In this document: positions 17,853 through 27,466 of the stretch, piece after piece
Numbering within the stretch: position 1 is the stretch's first letter
Layout: the number at the start of each line of letters is the position of its first letter
Made by a program: the position numbers and the translations under genes
NCBI RefSeq assembly: GCF_027912515.1
Contig: NZ_CP115464.1
Span: forward strand, 3,635,501 to 3,699,500
From: Brevundimonas sp. NIBR10
GTDB taxonomy: Bacteria; Pseudomonadota; Alphaproteobacteria; Caulobacterales; Caulobacteraceae
Direction of reading: 5' to 3'
Length of the DNA: 64,000 nt
The notes under the pieces: generated by a model
The model's database searches: none
What the model saw: only the letters and a program-made list of their open reading frames with translations
What the model was told of the DNA's origin: nothing

Positions 17853-18368
17853 ATGGCCGACGCCAAACCCCTGAAGAACGATCCCGTCGTGGAAATCGAC
17901 GCCGCCCTGGTGCGCCAGCTGGCCGATATCCTGAACGACACCTCCCTGACCGAGATCGAGGTCGAGCGGGGCGAGCTGCGCATCCGCGTTGCGCGCGAGA
18001 TCACCGCCGCCCCGGTAATGCAGTACGCGGCGGCCCCGGCCCACGCAGCCCCCGCCCCGGCCCCGGTCGCGGCCGCGGCCGCTGCGCCCGTGTCCATGCC
18101 GTCCGATCCCGCGACCATCGTCGCCAAGTCGGGCGAGCCGGTGAAGTCGCCCATGGTCGGCACCGTCTATTTGCAGGCCTCGCCCGAGGCCCCCGCCTTC
18201 ATCAAGCCCGGCGACACGGTCAAGAAGGGCCAGACCCTGCTGATCATCGAGGCGATGAAGACCATGAACCCGATCCAGGCCCCGCGCGACGGCGTCGTGG
18301 CCGACATCCTGGTCGGCGATGCCCAGCCGGTCGAGTACGGCGAAGCCCTCGTCCTGCTCGAGTCCTGA
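17853..18368 (+). CDS. accB: Acetyl-CoA carboxylase biotin carboxyl carrier protein
   Basis: Carries biotin for acetyl-CoA carboxylase, the first step of fatty acid synthesis. The 171-residue product has an N-terminal helix region, an Ala/Pro-rich linker (about residues 50-85) and a C-terminal biotinyl domain with EAMKTMN; Lys136 is the biotinylated lysine. It starts 20 bp after aroQ and ends just before accC. Confidence 0.97.
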   Translation: MADAKPLKNDPVVEIDAALVRQLADILNDTSLTEIEVERGELRIRVAREITAAPVMQYAAAPAHAAPAPAPVAAAAAAPVSMPSDPATIVAKSGEPVKSPMVGTVYLQASPEAPAFIKPGDTVKKGQTLLIIEAMKTMNPIQAPRDGVVADILVGDAQPVEYGEALVLLES

Positions 18369-18369
18369 G

Positions 18370-19719
18370 ATGTTCACCAAGGTCCTGATCGCCAACCGTG
18401 GTGAGATCGCACTGCGCATCCACCGCGCGTGCAAGGAGATGGGCATCTCCACCGTCGCCGTTCACTCCGAGGCCGATCGCGGCGCCATGTGGGTGCGGCT
18501 GGCCGACGAAAGTGTTTGCATCGGTCCGGCGCCGGCCGCCAAATCCTATCTGAACATCCCCTCGATCATCGCGGCGGCCGAGATCACCGGGGCCCAGGCC
18601 ATCCACCCCGGTTACGGCTTCCTGTCCGAGAACGCCCGTTTCGCCGAGATCGTCGAGGCCCACGGCATGACCTTCATCGGGCCCAAGCCCGAACATATCC
18701 GGGTCATGGGCGACAAGATCAGCGCCAAACAGACGGTGCTCGACGCGGGCATCCCCTGCGTCCCCGGCTCGGCCGGCGAGGTCGAGACCATCGAGGCGGC
18801 CATCGAGGCGTCCAAGACCATCGGCTTTCCCCTGATCGTCAAGGCAGCGGCGGGTGGCGGCGGGCGCGGCATGAAGGTGGCCCTGACCGCCGAGGACCTG
18901 GTCGAGGCCGTCCAGACCGCCCAGACCGAGGCCAAGTCGGCCTTCGGCAACGGCGCGGTCTATATGGAGCGCTATCTCCAGAAGCCGCGTCATATCGAGA
19001 TCCAGGTCATCGCCGACAGCCACGGCAATGTCGTCCACCTGGGCGAGCGCGACTGTTCGCTGCAACGCCGCCACCAAAAGGTGCTGGAAGAGGCCCCCTC
19101 GCCCGCCCTGTCGGCCGAAGGTCGCAAGGCCATCGGCGAGACGGTCAACAAGGCCATCGCCGCCATCGGCTATCTGGGCGTCGGCACGATCGAGTTCCTG
19201 TGGGAGGACGGCGAGTTCTTCTTCATCGAGATGAACACCCGGCTTCAGGTCGAGCACCCGGTCACCGAGGCCATCACCGGCGTCGATCTGGTCCGCGAAC
19301 AGATCCGCATCGCGGCCGGCCTGCCGCTGTCCTTCACCCAGGACGACATCCATTTCGAGGGCCACGCCATCGAGGTGCGGATCAACGCCGAGAACGCCGA
19401 GACCTTCACCCCCTCGCCCGGCACGATCACCGACTTCCATGCACCGGGCGGCTTGGGCGTGCGGCTGGATAGCGCGATCTTCGCCGGCTATTCGATCCCG
19501 CCCTATTACGACAGCCTGATCGGCAAGCTGATCGTCCACGGCCGCGACCGCAACGAATGCATCGCGCGGCTGAAGCGGTCGCTGAACGAGATGGTGATCG
19601 GCGGCATCGACACCACCATCCCCCTGTTCCAGAAGCTGTTGAACGAGCCCGATATCGTCACCGGCGACTATGACATCCACTGGCTCGAGAAATGGGCCAA
19701 GGCACGGGCCGGGGGCTGA
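18370..19719 (+). CDS. accC: Acetyl-CoA carboxylase biotin carboxylase subunit
   Basis: ATP-dependent carboxylation of the AccB biotin. The 449-residue product shows [16 protein letters not shown], the ATP-grasp loop [12 protein letters not shown], the [13 protein letters not shown] motif and [17 protein letters not shown] 18370 lies 1 bp past the accB stop; a longer frame from 18319 overlaps accB out of frame and is not native. Confidence 0.98.
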   Translation: MFTKVLIANRGEIALRIHRACKEMGISTVAVHSEADRGAMWVRLADESVCIGPAPAAKSYLNIPSIIAAAEITGAQAIHPGYGFLSENARFAEIVEAHGMTFIGPKPEHIRVMGDKISAKQTVLDAGIPCVPGSAGEVETIEAAIEASKTIGFPLIVKAAAGGGGRGMKVALTAEDLVEAVQTAQTEAKSAFGNGAVYMERYLQKPRHIEIQVIADSHGNVVHLGERDCSLQRRHQKVLEEAPSPALSAEGRKAIGETVNKAIAAIGYLGVGTIEFLWEDGEFFFIEMNTRLQVEHPVTEAITGVDLVREQIRIAAGLPLSFTQDDIHFEGHAIEVRINAENAETFTPSPGTITDFHAPGGLGVRLDSAIFAGYSIPPYYDSLIGKLIVHGRDRNECIARLKRSLNEMVIGGIDTTIPLFQKLLNEPDIVTGDYDIHWLEKWAKARAGG

Positions 19720-19737
19720 ACCCCGGCACAAACGAAC

Positions 19738-19772
19738 AGGGCGGCGAGGTGAATACCCCGCCGCCCTTTTTC
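19738..19772 (+). terminator. Intrinsic terminator of aroQ-accBC
   Basis: Hairpin GGGCGGCG...CGCCGCCC followed by TTTTTC on the plus strand. It lies between the convergent accC and TonB receptor genes and may also slow the minus-strand transcript. Confidence 0.85.
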
Positions 19773-19791
19773 TTGGTCCGATGCGTCGGCG

Positions 19792-22647
19792 CTAGAACTT
19801 GTAGCGCACGCCCACGAACAGCTGACGTCCGGTGTGGTGATAGACGTAGGTGCTGTCCCGGGTGCCGCCGAGTTCGCCGTGATACTGACGGTTCGGCTCG
19901 TCGGTCAGGTTGATGCCTTCGATCGAGACCGAGGCCTGATCCGTCAGCTGGTACGAGGCAGAGGCGTCGATGCTGAGCGTCTCGGTCTTGCCCTGGACCG
20001 GGATGCCGCGCGAGCCGCCGTTGCTGCCCGGGACGTTCTGGTAATAGTTGTCGCGATAGGCGGCCGAGACGCGAGCGTTCAGCTTGCCGTCGTCATAGTA
20101 GAGGGTCGCGTTCCAGGCGTTCGGCGACAGGTTGACCAGATCGGCCGTGACAAAGGCCGTACAGGCCGAGGTCGTGCAGTATTCGATCTCGGACTCGACG
20201 TGGGTGTAGTTCAGCTGGGTCCCCAGGTTGGACAGGAAGCCCGGCAGGAAACGGAACGGCTGCTGGTAGCTGATTTCCCAGCCCCTCAGCGGTCCACCCG
20301 GCGTGTTGGTCGGGGTCGAATAGACATAGGACAGTGTGGGGTCGCGACCGCCGCCGGCCGGGAAGGCGACCGGGTTGAGCGCCGTCAGCTGGGCGTAGGT
20401 CAGGTTCTGCAACGTCGTCTGAACGATGCTGGAGATGTCCTTGTAGAAGTAGGCGAAGGACAACAGGGATTCCGGCGCGAAATACCATTCGACCGCAAAG
20501 TCATAGGTCTTGGCGCGGTAAGGCTCCAGGTCCACGTTGCCCAACGAGGCGCTGGGGTTCGGGGCGGTCAGGGCCGACAGGGTGAAGACGGGGATCAGGT
20601 TGGTGACTGGAGGACGGGCGATGACCTTGGCCGCTGCGAAACGCAGGATCAGGTCCGAGACCGGCTCAAGCGACACGTTGATCGACGGCAGGGTGTCGTC
20701 ATATTCGTTGCTGCCGGGTGTCGCGACAGACACGCCGCCGATCGCCGAGAAGCCCAGGGACTCGACCTCGGTCTTGACCTGACGGACACCCACGTTGCCC
20801 CGGAACGGCATGGAGAAGAGTTCCGTGCTCCAGTCCGCCTGGACCCAGTAGCCCGTGTCCTTTTCGGTGACCTCGCGCCAGCTGGCCAGCGACGTCGTGC
20901 CGGTCTCGAGGCCCAGCTGGCGGAAGTCGCCGCCGGGAACACCGGTGTTGCAGCCGCAATCCCAGCGCCACAGCGCGCGCAGGGCCTCCAGGTTCGGAAT
21001 GACCCAGGTCGTCGCCGAACCGGCGGGAAGATCGAGACCGCGACCAAACCCGGTCAAAAGCCCCGTCACCGAGGCCATGGAGGTCCCGGCAGGCAGGGCC
21101 GGGGCCGTGTTGTCGGCCCGCCCGAAGCCGGTGCCGGTCGAGGTGTATTCCTTGTAGCTGGCCCCGGCCTTGAGGGTCAGGATGTCGTTCACATCCCACT
21201 CGAACCCGCCCTCGGCGGTCGTATAGATGTTGGTCTGGTAGCTGGAGGCGAGACGCAGCTCGGTGCGGGGCTGCAGACCCGTGGGGCCTGTAAAGGTCCA
21301 GGCGTTGGGATCGGCGACGTTATAGCCGTAGTTGATCAGCGGCAGGTCGCGGTTGCCGCGGAAGTCCCAGCTGTAGCCGTCGGTATTCTGGCGATCGATG
21401 ATCGCATTGACCTGGAGCGGGTTGGCGAACTCGGACTTGGCCCGGCCGACGGCACCCGTGAAGCGGACGTTGTCGGCGAACTCGTGTTCGACGTTCATCG
21501 TATATTGCGAGAAGGTCGTTTCCAGGACGTCGTACCGGCTCTCGGTACGGATATCCATGTCGTCGAGCACCATATAGACCAGCTCGCCGGTGTTCGGATC
21601 GGCGACGGCCGTGACGATGTCGACCTCGGGCTTGCCGCCCGCCGAGGCGTTGCGGCTCAGCGACCAGGCTTCCAGGAACTGTTCGCGACGGGTCGAGTCC
21701 AGTTTGGAATACAGGGCATCAAAGGTGAAAAGGGTGCGATCGCCGATCGGACGCGCCTGCAGCGACAGGGTACCGCCCAGCCGCTCCTGACCGTGGGTCA
21801 GCCGGCCGTAGCGCGGGATACGGGGATGGAACAGGCCAGCGGCGGCCGTCGATCCGCCCGGCAGGGCCGCCGGGTTCTGGAAGCCGTTGTCGCCGTTGGC
21901 CGGGCCCCAACGCACGGAGCTGAAGCCCTCCTCGATCGAATCCTTGTCACTGTAGGCGAGCGAGAACAGCGCCCCGATGCGGCCGTCGAACCATGTGCGA
22001 GAAATCAGGCCGGCGAAGCGCGGGCTGTATTCCTGGGACAGGTCGTTATAGCCGTACTGGGCCGAGAGCACCGTCTGGGCCGCGCCGCCGCTGTCGAACG
22101 GGCGGCTGGTGCGCAGATCGACCGTGGCACCCAGTGAGCCTTCCTCGACCTCGGCCGACGAAGTCTTGCGCACGGTGATGTTGTTGAAGAGTTCCGAGGC
22201 GAAGACGTTGAAGTCGAAGCCACGGCCGCGGTTCGTGCCGCCCGACGAATCGGTCGCGCCGGTGGTCGCCTGGGATTCGATGCCGTTGATGCGGGTGCGG
22301 GTAAAGTCGGGGCCCAGGCCGCGCACGGTGATCGAACGGCCTTCGCCGGCGTCGCGGTCGATCGAGACGCCGGGAATACGCTGGATCGATTCCGCCAGGT
22401 TGGTGTCGGGGAAGTCGGCGATGTCCTCGGCCGAGATGGCGTCGACGACACCGGCCTCACGGCGCTTGATGTTGAGGGCGTTGGCCAGCGAGGCGCGGAA
22501 GCCGGTGACCACGACCTCGTCGACGACGGCGGATTCTTCGTCCGGCTCGGGCTGGGTCTGGGCGTGGGCCGCACCGGCCCCCATCAGCAGGGCGATGGCC
22601 GAAACCGATGCCAGACGGAGTCCGGCCGTATATCTGATCTTGCGCAT
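19792..22647 (-). CDS. TonB-dependent receptor (Caulobacter-type)
   Basis: Outer-membrane beta-barrel that imports a ligand using TonB energy. From ATG 22647 the product has 951 residues: a signal peptide ending AGAAHAQ, a TonB-box-like DEVVVTGFRASL, the plug domain (AEDIADFPDTNLAESIQRIPGVSIDRDAGEGRS) and a barrel ending in the Phe-terminated strand FVGVRYKF. AGGGGA precedes the start. The plug resembles the long receptor subfamily abundant in Caulobacter and sphingomonads, which often take up oligosaccharides or peptides. The substrate cannot be told from sequence. The M61 peptidase gene is divergently placed. Confidence 0.95.
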   Translation of the reverse strand: MRKIRYTAGLRLASVSAIALLMGAGAAHAQTQPEPDEESAVVDEVVVTGFRASLANALNIKRREAGVVDAISAEDIADFPDTNLAESIQRIPGVSIDRDAGEGRSITVRGLGPDFTRTRINGIESQATTGATDSSGGTNRGRGFDFNVFASELFNNITVRKTSSAEVEEGSLGATVDLRTSRPFDSGGAAQTVLSAQYGYNDLSQEYSPRFAGLISRTWFDGRIGALFSLAYSDKDSIEEGFSSVRWGPANGDNGFQNPAALPGGSTAAAGLFHPRIPRYGRLTHGQERLGGTLSLQARPIGDRTLFTFDALYSKLDSTRREQFLEAWSLSRNASAGGKPEVDIVTAVADPNTGELVYMVLDDMDIRTESRYDVLETTFSQYTMNVEHEFADNVRFTGAVGRAKSEFANPLQVNAIIDRQNTDGYSWDFRGNRDLPLINYGYNVADPNAWTFTGPTGLQPRTELRLASSYQTNIYTTAEGGFEWDVNDILTLKAGASYKEYTSTGTGFGRADNTAPALPAGTSMASVTGLLTGFGRGLDLPAGSATTWVIPNLEALRALWRWDCGCNTGVPGGDFRQLGLETGTTSLASWREVTEKDTGYWVQADWSTELFSMPFRGNVGVRQVKTEVESLGFSAIGGVSVATPGSNEYDDTLPSINVSLEPVSDLILRFAAAKVIARPPVTNLIPVFTLSALTAPNPSASLGNVDLEPYRAKTYDFAVEWYFAPESLLSFAYFYKDISSIVQTTLQNLTYAQLTALNPVAFPAGGGRDPTLSYVYSTPTNTPGGPLRGWEISYQQPFRFLPGFLSNLGTQLNYTHVESEIEYCTTSACTAFVTADLVNLSPNAWNATLYYDDGKLNARVSAAYRDNYYQNVPGSNGGSRGIPVQGKTETLSIDASASYQLTDQASVSIEGINLTDEPNRQYHGELGGTRDSTYVYHHTGRQLFVGVRYKF

Positions 22648-22843
22648 ATGTCCCCTCCCCAGGGTGTTGCGACGGGATCGTTGCCCGCCAGAACCTTCCG
22701 GTGATACCGGTGTCATTTCCTAAGTCGCACGAAAATCCGAAGGTGGCAACATAGTGTCGCAGCAGGTTCGGCCGCAGCAGCCGCGCTTGACCCGTCAACG
22801 ACGAACAGGGACGGTAAGCGGTCGTCGCAATCTGAAAGCCGCC

Positions 22844-24823
22844 ATGTCGCGTTCCCTGCCCCTCGCCCTCGGTCTTATCGCCAGTCTCGCCGCCCTGGCG
22901 CTCGCCGGCACCGTCCACGCCCAGACCGCGGTGATCACCGATCCGGCCCGGGCGGCGCTGGCCCTGCCCGCCGCCCAGGTCGCCATCCCGCCGGTCCGGA
23001 CCGACGTCGATTACGCCGGGGTGATCCGTTATCAGGCCGACGTCACCGACCTGGATCGCAGGATCGTCAGCGTTCGCCAGACGATCCCGGTCGCGAACGC
23101 CGGGCCGATGACCCTGCTCTATCCGAAATACCTGCCGGGCAACCACGCCGACACGGGGCCGATCCAGCTGATCGCCGGGCTGACGGTCACGGGCGGCGGC
23201 CAGCGGATCGAATGGGTGCGCGACACGGTCGAGCCCTATGCGTTTCACCTTGATGTGCCGGCAGGCGTCACCGAGATCGAGGTCGCCTTCCAGTGGCTGA
23301 CCCAGCCCGACAACGCCGTCTGGCGCGTGACCATGACCCCGGCCATCGTCAACATGCAGTGGGAAAAGGCGATCCTGTATCCGGCCGGATACGCGTCGAA
23401 CCGGATCACGGTGGCCCCATCCATCAAGCTGCCGAGCGGATGGGGCTACGGCACGGCCCTGACCACGCAGAGCTATGAGGGCGGAGTAGCGACCTTTGCG
23501 CCCGTGGACCTTTACACCCTGGTGGACAGCCCGATGTTCGCCGGGGCCAACTATCGCCGGATCGACATCGATCCGACGGGGGACAGGGTTCACCTGAACA
23601 TCGTCGCCGACCGGCCCGGCAACATCGCGCCGACGGCCGAGCAGCTGGGCTTCTATGAGAACCTGGTGACCCAGGCCGACCGGCTGTTCGGTTCACGCCA
23701 TTTCGACCGATACGAGTTCCTGCTGGGGCTGACGGATCAGCTGGGCGGCATCGGGCTGGAGCATCACCGGTCGTCGGAGAACACCCAGGCCCCCGACTAT
23801 TTCACCGCCTGGGACAAGAGCGCCGGTTCGCGCGCGCTGCTGCCGCATGAATACACCCACTCCTGGAACGGCAAATTCATGCGGCCGGCCGATGAGCTGA
23901 CCGCCAACTACAACGTCCCGACCCAGAACACCCTGCTGTGGGTCTATGAGGGCCAGACCCAGTACTGGGGCGACATCCTGTCCGCGCGGTCGGGCCTGCA
24001 CTCCAAGGACGAGGCCCTGATCGGCCTGGCCGGGGTCGCGGCCTTCTATCAGAACCAGCCGGGCCGCGAGTGGCGGGCCTTGCAGGACACCAACAACCAC
24101 AATCTGCTCGGCTATCGCGTGCCCGGCCTGTGGACGTCGTGGATGCGCGGCACCGGCGACTATTACCGCGAGAGCGCGCTGATCTGGCTGGATGCCGACA
24201 CCCTGATCCGCGAGGGCACGGCGGACAAGAAGTCGCTCGACGATTTCGCCAAGGCCTTCTTCGGGGTCGAGGACGGCGTCTTCACCCCGCGCGGATACAC
24301 GTTCGAGGACCTGGTCGCCGCCCTGAACGCGGTCTACGCCCACGACTGGGCCACCTTCCTGCGCAGCCGGCTGGACGCGGTGGGACCCGAGGCCGAGGCC
24401 CCGCTGGACGGGATCACACGGGGCGGATACCGGCTGACCTATACAGACACCCCGACCGCGCTTGAGAAGAGGGTGCAGTCGGGCTGGGCGACCGATTTCC
24501 AATACTCGCTGGGCTTCACCCTGACCGGGACCACTTTCCGGCTGGGCAATGTGTTGTGGGGCAGCCCGGCCTATGAGGCCGGCATCGGCGCGGGCTGGGA
24601 CCTGATCGCGGTCAACGACACGGCGGCCTCGGCCGAGGTGTTGCGCGATGCGGTAACGGCGGCCAAGGGCGGCGAGACGCCGATCACGCTCATCCTCAAG
24701 AACGGCACGCGTTTCCGCACCGTGGCGCTGAACTATCACGGGGGCCTGCGCTATCCCCGGCTGGAGCGGGTCGAAGGCACGCCCGACCGGCTGGGCGACA
24801 TCTTCGCGGCGCGACGGCGGTAG
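22844..24823 (+). CDS. Peptidase M61 (glycyl aminopeptidase type) with PDZ-like C-terminus
   Basis: Secreted zinc aminopeptidase of about 659 residues. The signal peptide ends near AGTVHAQ when translation starts at ATG 22844; an in-frame ATG at 22754 would place 30 basic residues before it. An N-terminal beta domain is followed by the catalytic domain with GGIGLEHHRSSEN and HEYTHSWNGK (His335, Glu336, His339), then YEGQTQYWGD with the probable third ligand Glu369. The last ~100 residues resemble a PDZ domain. It is divergent from the TonB receptor and could act on the peptides that receptor brings in; that link is inference. Confidence 0.93.
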   Translation: MSRSLPLALGLIASLAALALAGTVHAQTAVITDPARAALALPAAQVAIPPVRTDVDYAGVIRYQADVTDLDRRIVSVRQTIPVANAGPMTLLYPKYLPGNHADTGPIQLIAGLTVTGGGQRIEWVRDTVEPYAFHLDVPAGVTEIEVAFQWLTQPDNAVWRVTMTPAIVNMQWEKAILYPAGYASNRITVAPSIKLPSGWGYGTALTTQSYEGGVATFAPVDLYTLVDSPMFAGANYRRIDIDPTGDRVHLNIVADRPGNIAPTAEQLGFYENLVTQADRLFGSRHFDRYEFLLGLTDQLGGIGLEHHRSSENTQAPDYFTAWDKSAGSRALLPHEYTHSWNGKFMRPADELTANYNVPTQNTLLWVYEGQTQYWGDILSARSGLHSKDEALIGLAGVAAFYQNQPGREWRALQDTNNHNLLGYRVPGLWTSWMRGTGDYYRESALIWLDADTLIREGTADKKSLDDFAKAFFGVEDGVFTPRGYTFEDLVAALNAVYAHDWATFLRSRLDAVGPEAEAPLDGITRGGYRLTYTDTPTALEKRVQSGWATDFQYSLGFTLTGTTFRLGNVLWGSPAYEAGIGAGWDLIAVNDTAASAEVLRDAVTAAKGGETPITLILKNGTRFRTVALNYHGGLRYPRLERVEGTPDRLGDIFAARRR

Positions 24824-24825
24824 TC

Positions 24826-24920
24826 CTGGACACGCCGACGCACGAGACCCTGTTAGAGGCCACCCCGCCCGAGGTCCGCAAGCGGCTGGCCGCGATCCAG
24901 GCCGAAGTTGTGGGCGATAG
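24826..24920 (+). pseudogene. Possible 5' remnant of a DUF1801-type gene
   Basis: A frame without a normal start codon reads LDTPTHETLLEATPPEVRKR followed by LAAIQAEV, which resembles the N-terminus of DUF1801-type proteins. The similarity ends at about 24915, next to an unrelated minus-strand gene. It looks like a truncated gene, but it is only about 30 codons and chance similarity is possible. Confidence 0.35.
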
Positions 24921-24940
24921 ACGTCTGAGGCACCGAGGTC

Positions 24941-25498
24941 TCACCGACCCTCTTCCGCCGTCTGCCCCATCATCCGCCACGGCACATTCGCACCGAAGGT
25001 TTCCATCAAGGCCATCAGCGTTTGTGTATCGTCCAAGGTGAGCCGACCAGAGTCCTTCGGATCGATCCGGACGGCTCCATCGTCATCCACTGACAACAAG
25101 TCACCTTGCCCAAAACCACAGGCCGCCTCGACGCGCCTGGAAAACGCAAGAACGCTTTCTGTCACCGGGTCAAACGGCGGAAAGCCAGCCAATCCTTTCG
25201 CCTTCAACCAATCCGCCTGCTGGGTACGGAGTCGATATTGCAGCTCAAGAATTCTGGGCGACTGTGAGACTGCGGCTTGAAATGTCTCGTCGAGATCATC
25301 CGAGGCGAAAACAAAGCGGCTTGGGAACGACAGGTACAGCTCGGCAAGACCGTCCAGATTCGCCTTCGAAAAATCTGTCGTCGAAAACGTGAGCACGTCC
25401 TCCCGGCAGAGGTCGTCTCGTTCGACATCGACCTCTTCGGGATTAACACCACATGCAATCAGCGCATCGGCCAACGGATTCTTCGGGTGAATGCCCAT
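24941..25498 (-). CDS. Hypothetical protein, unrecognised
   Basis: A 185-residue soluble, acidic protein (MGIHPKNPLADALIACGVNP...) without signal peptide or membrane segment. I recognise no family. It has visibly lower GC and more mixed codon use than its neighbours, with stretches such as TTCAACCAATCC, and borders a possible gene remnant. These points suggest recent acquisition. Segments rich in Asp/Glu (LLSVDDDGAVRIDPKDSG) are seen, but no catalytic pattern. Confidence 0.65.
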   Translation of the reverse strand: MGIHPKNPLADALIACGVNPEEVDVERDDLCREDVLTFSTTDFSKANLDGLAELYLSFPSRFVFASDDLDETFQAAVSQSPRILELQYRLRTQQADWLKAKGLAGFPPFDPVTESVLAFSRRVEAACGFGQGDLLSVDDDGAVRIDPKDSGRLTLDDTQTLMALMETFGANVPWRMMGQTAEEGR

Positions 25499-25526
25499 GA
25501 TGTCAGGCGCGCCGCAGCCGATGCGC

Positions 25527-25913
25527 TCAGCTGATCCCCAGATCCCAGCAGACCTGAGGCTTCGGTTGGGCCCTCAGGGTGTCCATGTCGGCAGTGCATC
25601 GCGCCGTCGCCACGTCGGTCGGCTGGGTTTGCAGGTTCCAGCGCAGGTCGCGCAACTGGGTCCTCAGCGCGTCGTGGTCGGCCGGCTTGCCCTGACGTTC
25701 CTCGCACAGGACCATATCCATCTTAAGGCTGGCCAGTTCGGTGCAGGTGAGCGGCAGTCCCGCGACGATCTCTCGCGCCTTGACCGCCGTCATGGGCAGG
25801 TCGGGGCTGGGGGGTGACGGCGGGGGCGGCGGTGCGGGCGGTGCGGGTGCCTCACACCCAACAAGGACCAGAACGGCGACCAGAGCCGCACAGGATGTCA
25901 GTCGCATCGTCAT
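25527..25913 (-). CDS. Small lipoprotein, uncharacterised
   Basis: A 128-residue exported protein from ATG 25913 (or 25907), with a GAGGG ribosome site upstream. A hydrophobic signal ends in the lipobox LVLVGC, followed by a Pro-rich linker and a short domain with four cysteines (TCTEL, VLCEE, ARCTAD, VCWDL) that may form two disulfides. Function unknown. Confidence 0.75.
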   Translation of the reverse strand: MTMRLTSCAALVAVLVLVGCEAPAPPAPPPPPSPPSPDLPMTAVKAREIVAGLPLTCTELASLKMDMVLCEERQGKPADHDALRTQLRDLRWNLQTQPTDVATARCTADMDTLRAQPKPQVCWDLGIS

Positions 25914-25984
25914 GGTGATGGCTCCCTCGCCCTGCACAACATCACGCGCTGCAAGCCGAGTCGAGACACCGCTCCAACGCAAAC

Positions 25985-26010
25985 AGGCCCGGCGATCGCT
26001 CGCCGGGCCT
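25985..26010 (-). terminator. Terminator of rplJ-rplL
   Basis: Perfect hairpin AGGCCCGGCGA...TCGCCGGGCCT; on the minus strand it is followed by GTTTGCGTT. It lies about 85 bp past the rplL stop. Confidence 0.7.
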
Positions 26011-26095
26011 GCTGAAGTCTGAGCCCTCCCGAAGGAGGGACCGAGATCGTATCGCCCTCAAGCAGCCCAAGGGCCGCCAGGGCAAGCCAGAAGGC

Positions 26096-26482
26096 TTACT
26101 TGATTTCGATCTTGGCGCCGGCTTCTTCCAGCTTCTTCTTCACTTCTTCGGCGACTTGCTTGGAGACGTTCTCGACGACGGCGGTCGGAGCGGCTTCGAC
26201 CAGGTCCTTGGCTTCCTTCAGGCCCAGGTCCGAGCGCACGCCACGGACTTCCTTGATCACGTTGATCTTCTTGTCGCCACCGTCGACGAGCATGACGGTG
26301 AACTCGGTTTGCTCTTCGGCGGCTTCAGCCGGAGCGGCGGCGCCACCACCGGCAGCGGCCATCATGGCGACCGGAGCAGCGGCGCTGACGCCCCACTTTT
26401 CTTCCAGCAGCTTGGACAGTTCGGCGGCTTCGAGGACGGTCAGCGAGGACAGGTCTTCGACGATCTTGGACAGGTCGGCCAT
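26096..26482 (-). CDS. rplL: 50S ribosomal protein L7/L12
   Basis: Stalk protein that recruits translation factors. The 128-residue acidic protein has an N-terminal dimer helix ([28 protein letters not shown]), an Ala/Gly-rich hinge and the C-terminal factor-binding domain ([28 protein letters not shown]). It follows rplJ by 66 bp. rpoB, usually next, is not found downstream here. Confidence 0.98.
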   Translation of the reverse strand: MADLSKIVEDLSSLTVLEAAELSKLLEEKWGVSAAAPVAMMAAAGGGAAAPAEAAEEQTEFTVMLVDGGDKKINVIKEVRGVRSDLGLKEAKDLVEAAPTAVVENVSKQVAEEVKKKLEEAGAKIEIK

Positions 26483-26548
26483 TTCAGTAGTTCCTTCGGA
26501 GGATGGGGTTGGTTTGGATGTGTGCAGAGATGGAAGGTCGGAGGCCGC

Positions 26549-27064
26549 TTACGCGGCTTCCTTCGTGGCATAGGCGTTGAACACGCGCGCCAGCTGGCCG
26601 GCGGGCGCTTGAACGACGGCGGCGATCTTGGTCGCCGGGGCGTTGAGCAGGCCGAGCAGCGAGGCGCGGATCTCGTCGAGCGAGGGCAGTTTCGAGAGGG
26701 TCTCGACGCCCTTGGGATCGACGACGGTCTCGCCCATGAAGCCGCCAATGATCTTGAAGCGATCATTGGACTTGGCGAACTCGGTCGACACCTTGGCGGC
26801 GGTCGCGGGATCGGGGGCGTAGGCGATGCCCACCGGACCCTTGAACAGGCCGTGGTAGGCAGAGCCTTCCTCGACCTCGAGGGCCTTCAGCGCCAGGCGG
26901 TTCTTGACCACCTTGAATGCGCCACCGGCGGTACGCAGCCGGCCACGCAGGTCTTCCATTTCCGCAACGGTCAGACCCAGGTTGTGGGTCACGACCACGG
27001 CGCCGGCGTCGGCGAAGACGCCCTTGAGCGTCTCGATCGACTCGGCCTTTTGTGCGCGGTCCAT
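26549..27064 (-). CDS. rplJ: 50S ribosomal protein L10
   Basis: Base of the ribosomal stalk that carries L7/L12 dimers. The 171-residue product begins MDRAQKAESIETLKGVFADAGAVVVTHNLGLT, and its C-terminal helix provides the L12 sites. It starts after TGGAGA. A leader of about 270 nt lies upstream, where L10 autoregulation often acts. Confidence 0.97.
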   Translation of the reverse strand: MDRAQKAESIETLKGVFADAGAVVVTHNLGLTVAEMEDLRGRLRTAGGAFKVVKNRLALKALEVEEGSAYHGLFKGPVGIAYAPDPATAAKVSTEFAKSNDRFKIIGGFMGETVVDPKGVETLSKLPSLDEIRASLLGLLNAPATKIAAVVQAPAGQLARVFNAYATKEAA

Positions 27065-27340
27065 TGCGGTCTCCAGTCTTGGGTTGCCGCCCGGGCTTAT
27101 TCCCGAACGACGTCGTGGCTGTCGCGCGCCGCACGAATGCGGAACGCTGGGCCGGGTAGCGATGTCCGAAGGATGCGACTGAGGCTGTCATCCCGACATG
27201 CGGGCTTAACGGCGATCCAGTTTCGCTTCCCCATCTCCCCACGGCGTCAGAGGGCTCTCTGACATTTACGGCCTGGGTGACCCCCAGACCCCGAAGTTCT
27301 CGGACAGGTCCGCCGAGACCGAAGCCTCAGCGGGAAGGCG
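27065..27340 (-). promoter_or_regulatory. rplJ leader region
   Basis: No gene is seen between the chemoreceptor stop and rplJ (27065-27466). The last ~270 nt before rplJ would form the 5' leader of the L10 mRNA. L10-L12 complexes bind such leaders in many bacteria; I can see GC-rich paired segments but cannot confirm the kink-turn. Confidence 0.35.
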
Positions 27341-27343
27341 CGC

Positions 27344-27371
27344 TCTATACACGCTGTGGACCAGAAAGCAA
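27344..27371 (-). promoter_or_regulatory. Candidate sigma-70-type promoter of rplJ-rplL
   Basis: On the minus strand TTGCTT (27366-27371) and TATAGA (27344-27349) are spaced by 16 bp. It would start transcription near 27337, allowing rplJL to be expressed apart from rplKA. Confidence 0.45.
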
Positions 27372-27466
27372 CGGGGCACGGCTCACGCAGGGCGTTCGCT
27401 CCGCCGTGCGGTGGCAACGACCGCGCTCGGTCCGCGGTGGTCGTGCGAAGGCCTCGCCTGTGAGAC

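Noticed and set aside
19834..22137. 767-codon plus-strand frame over the TonB receptor
   Set aside because: Antisense shadow of a clear receptor; no domain pattern, as is common in GC-rich genomes.
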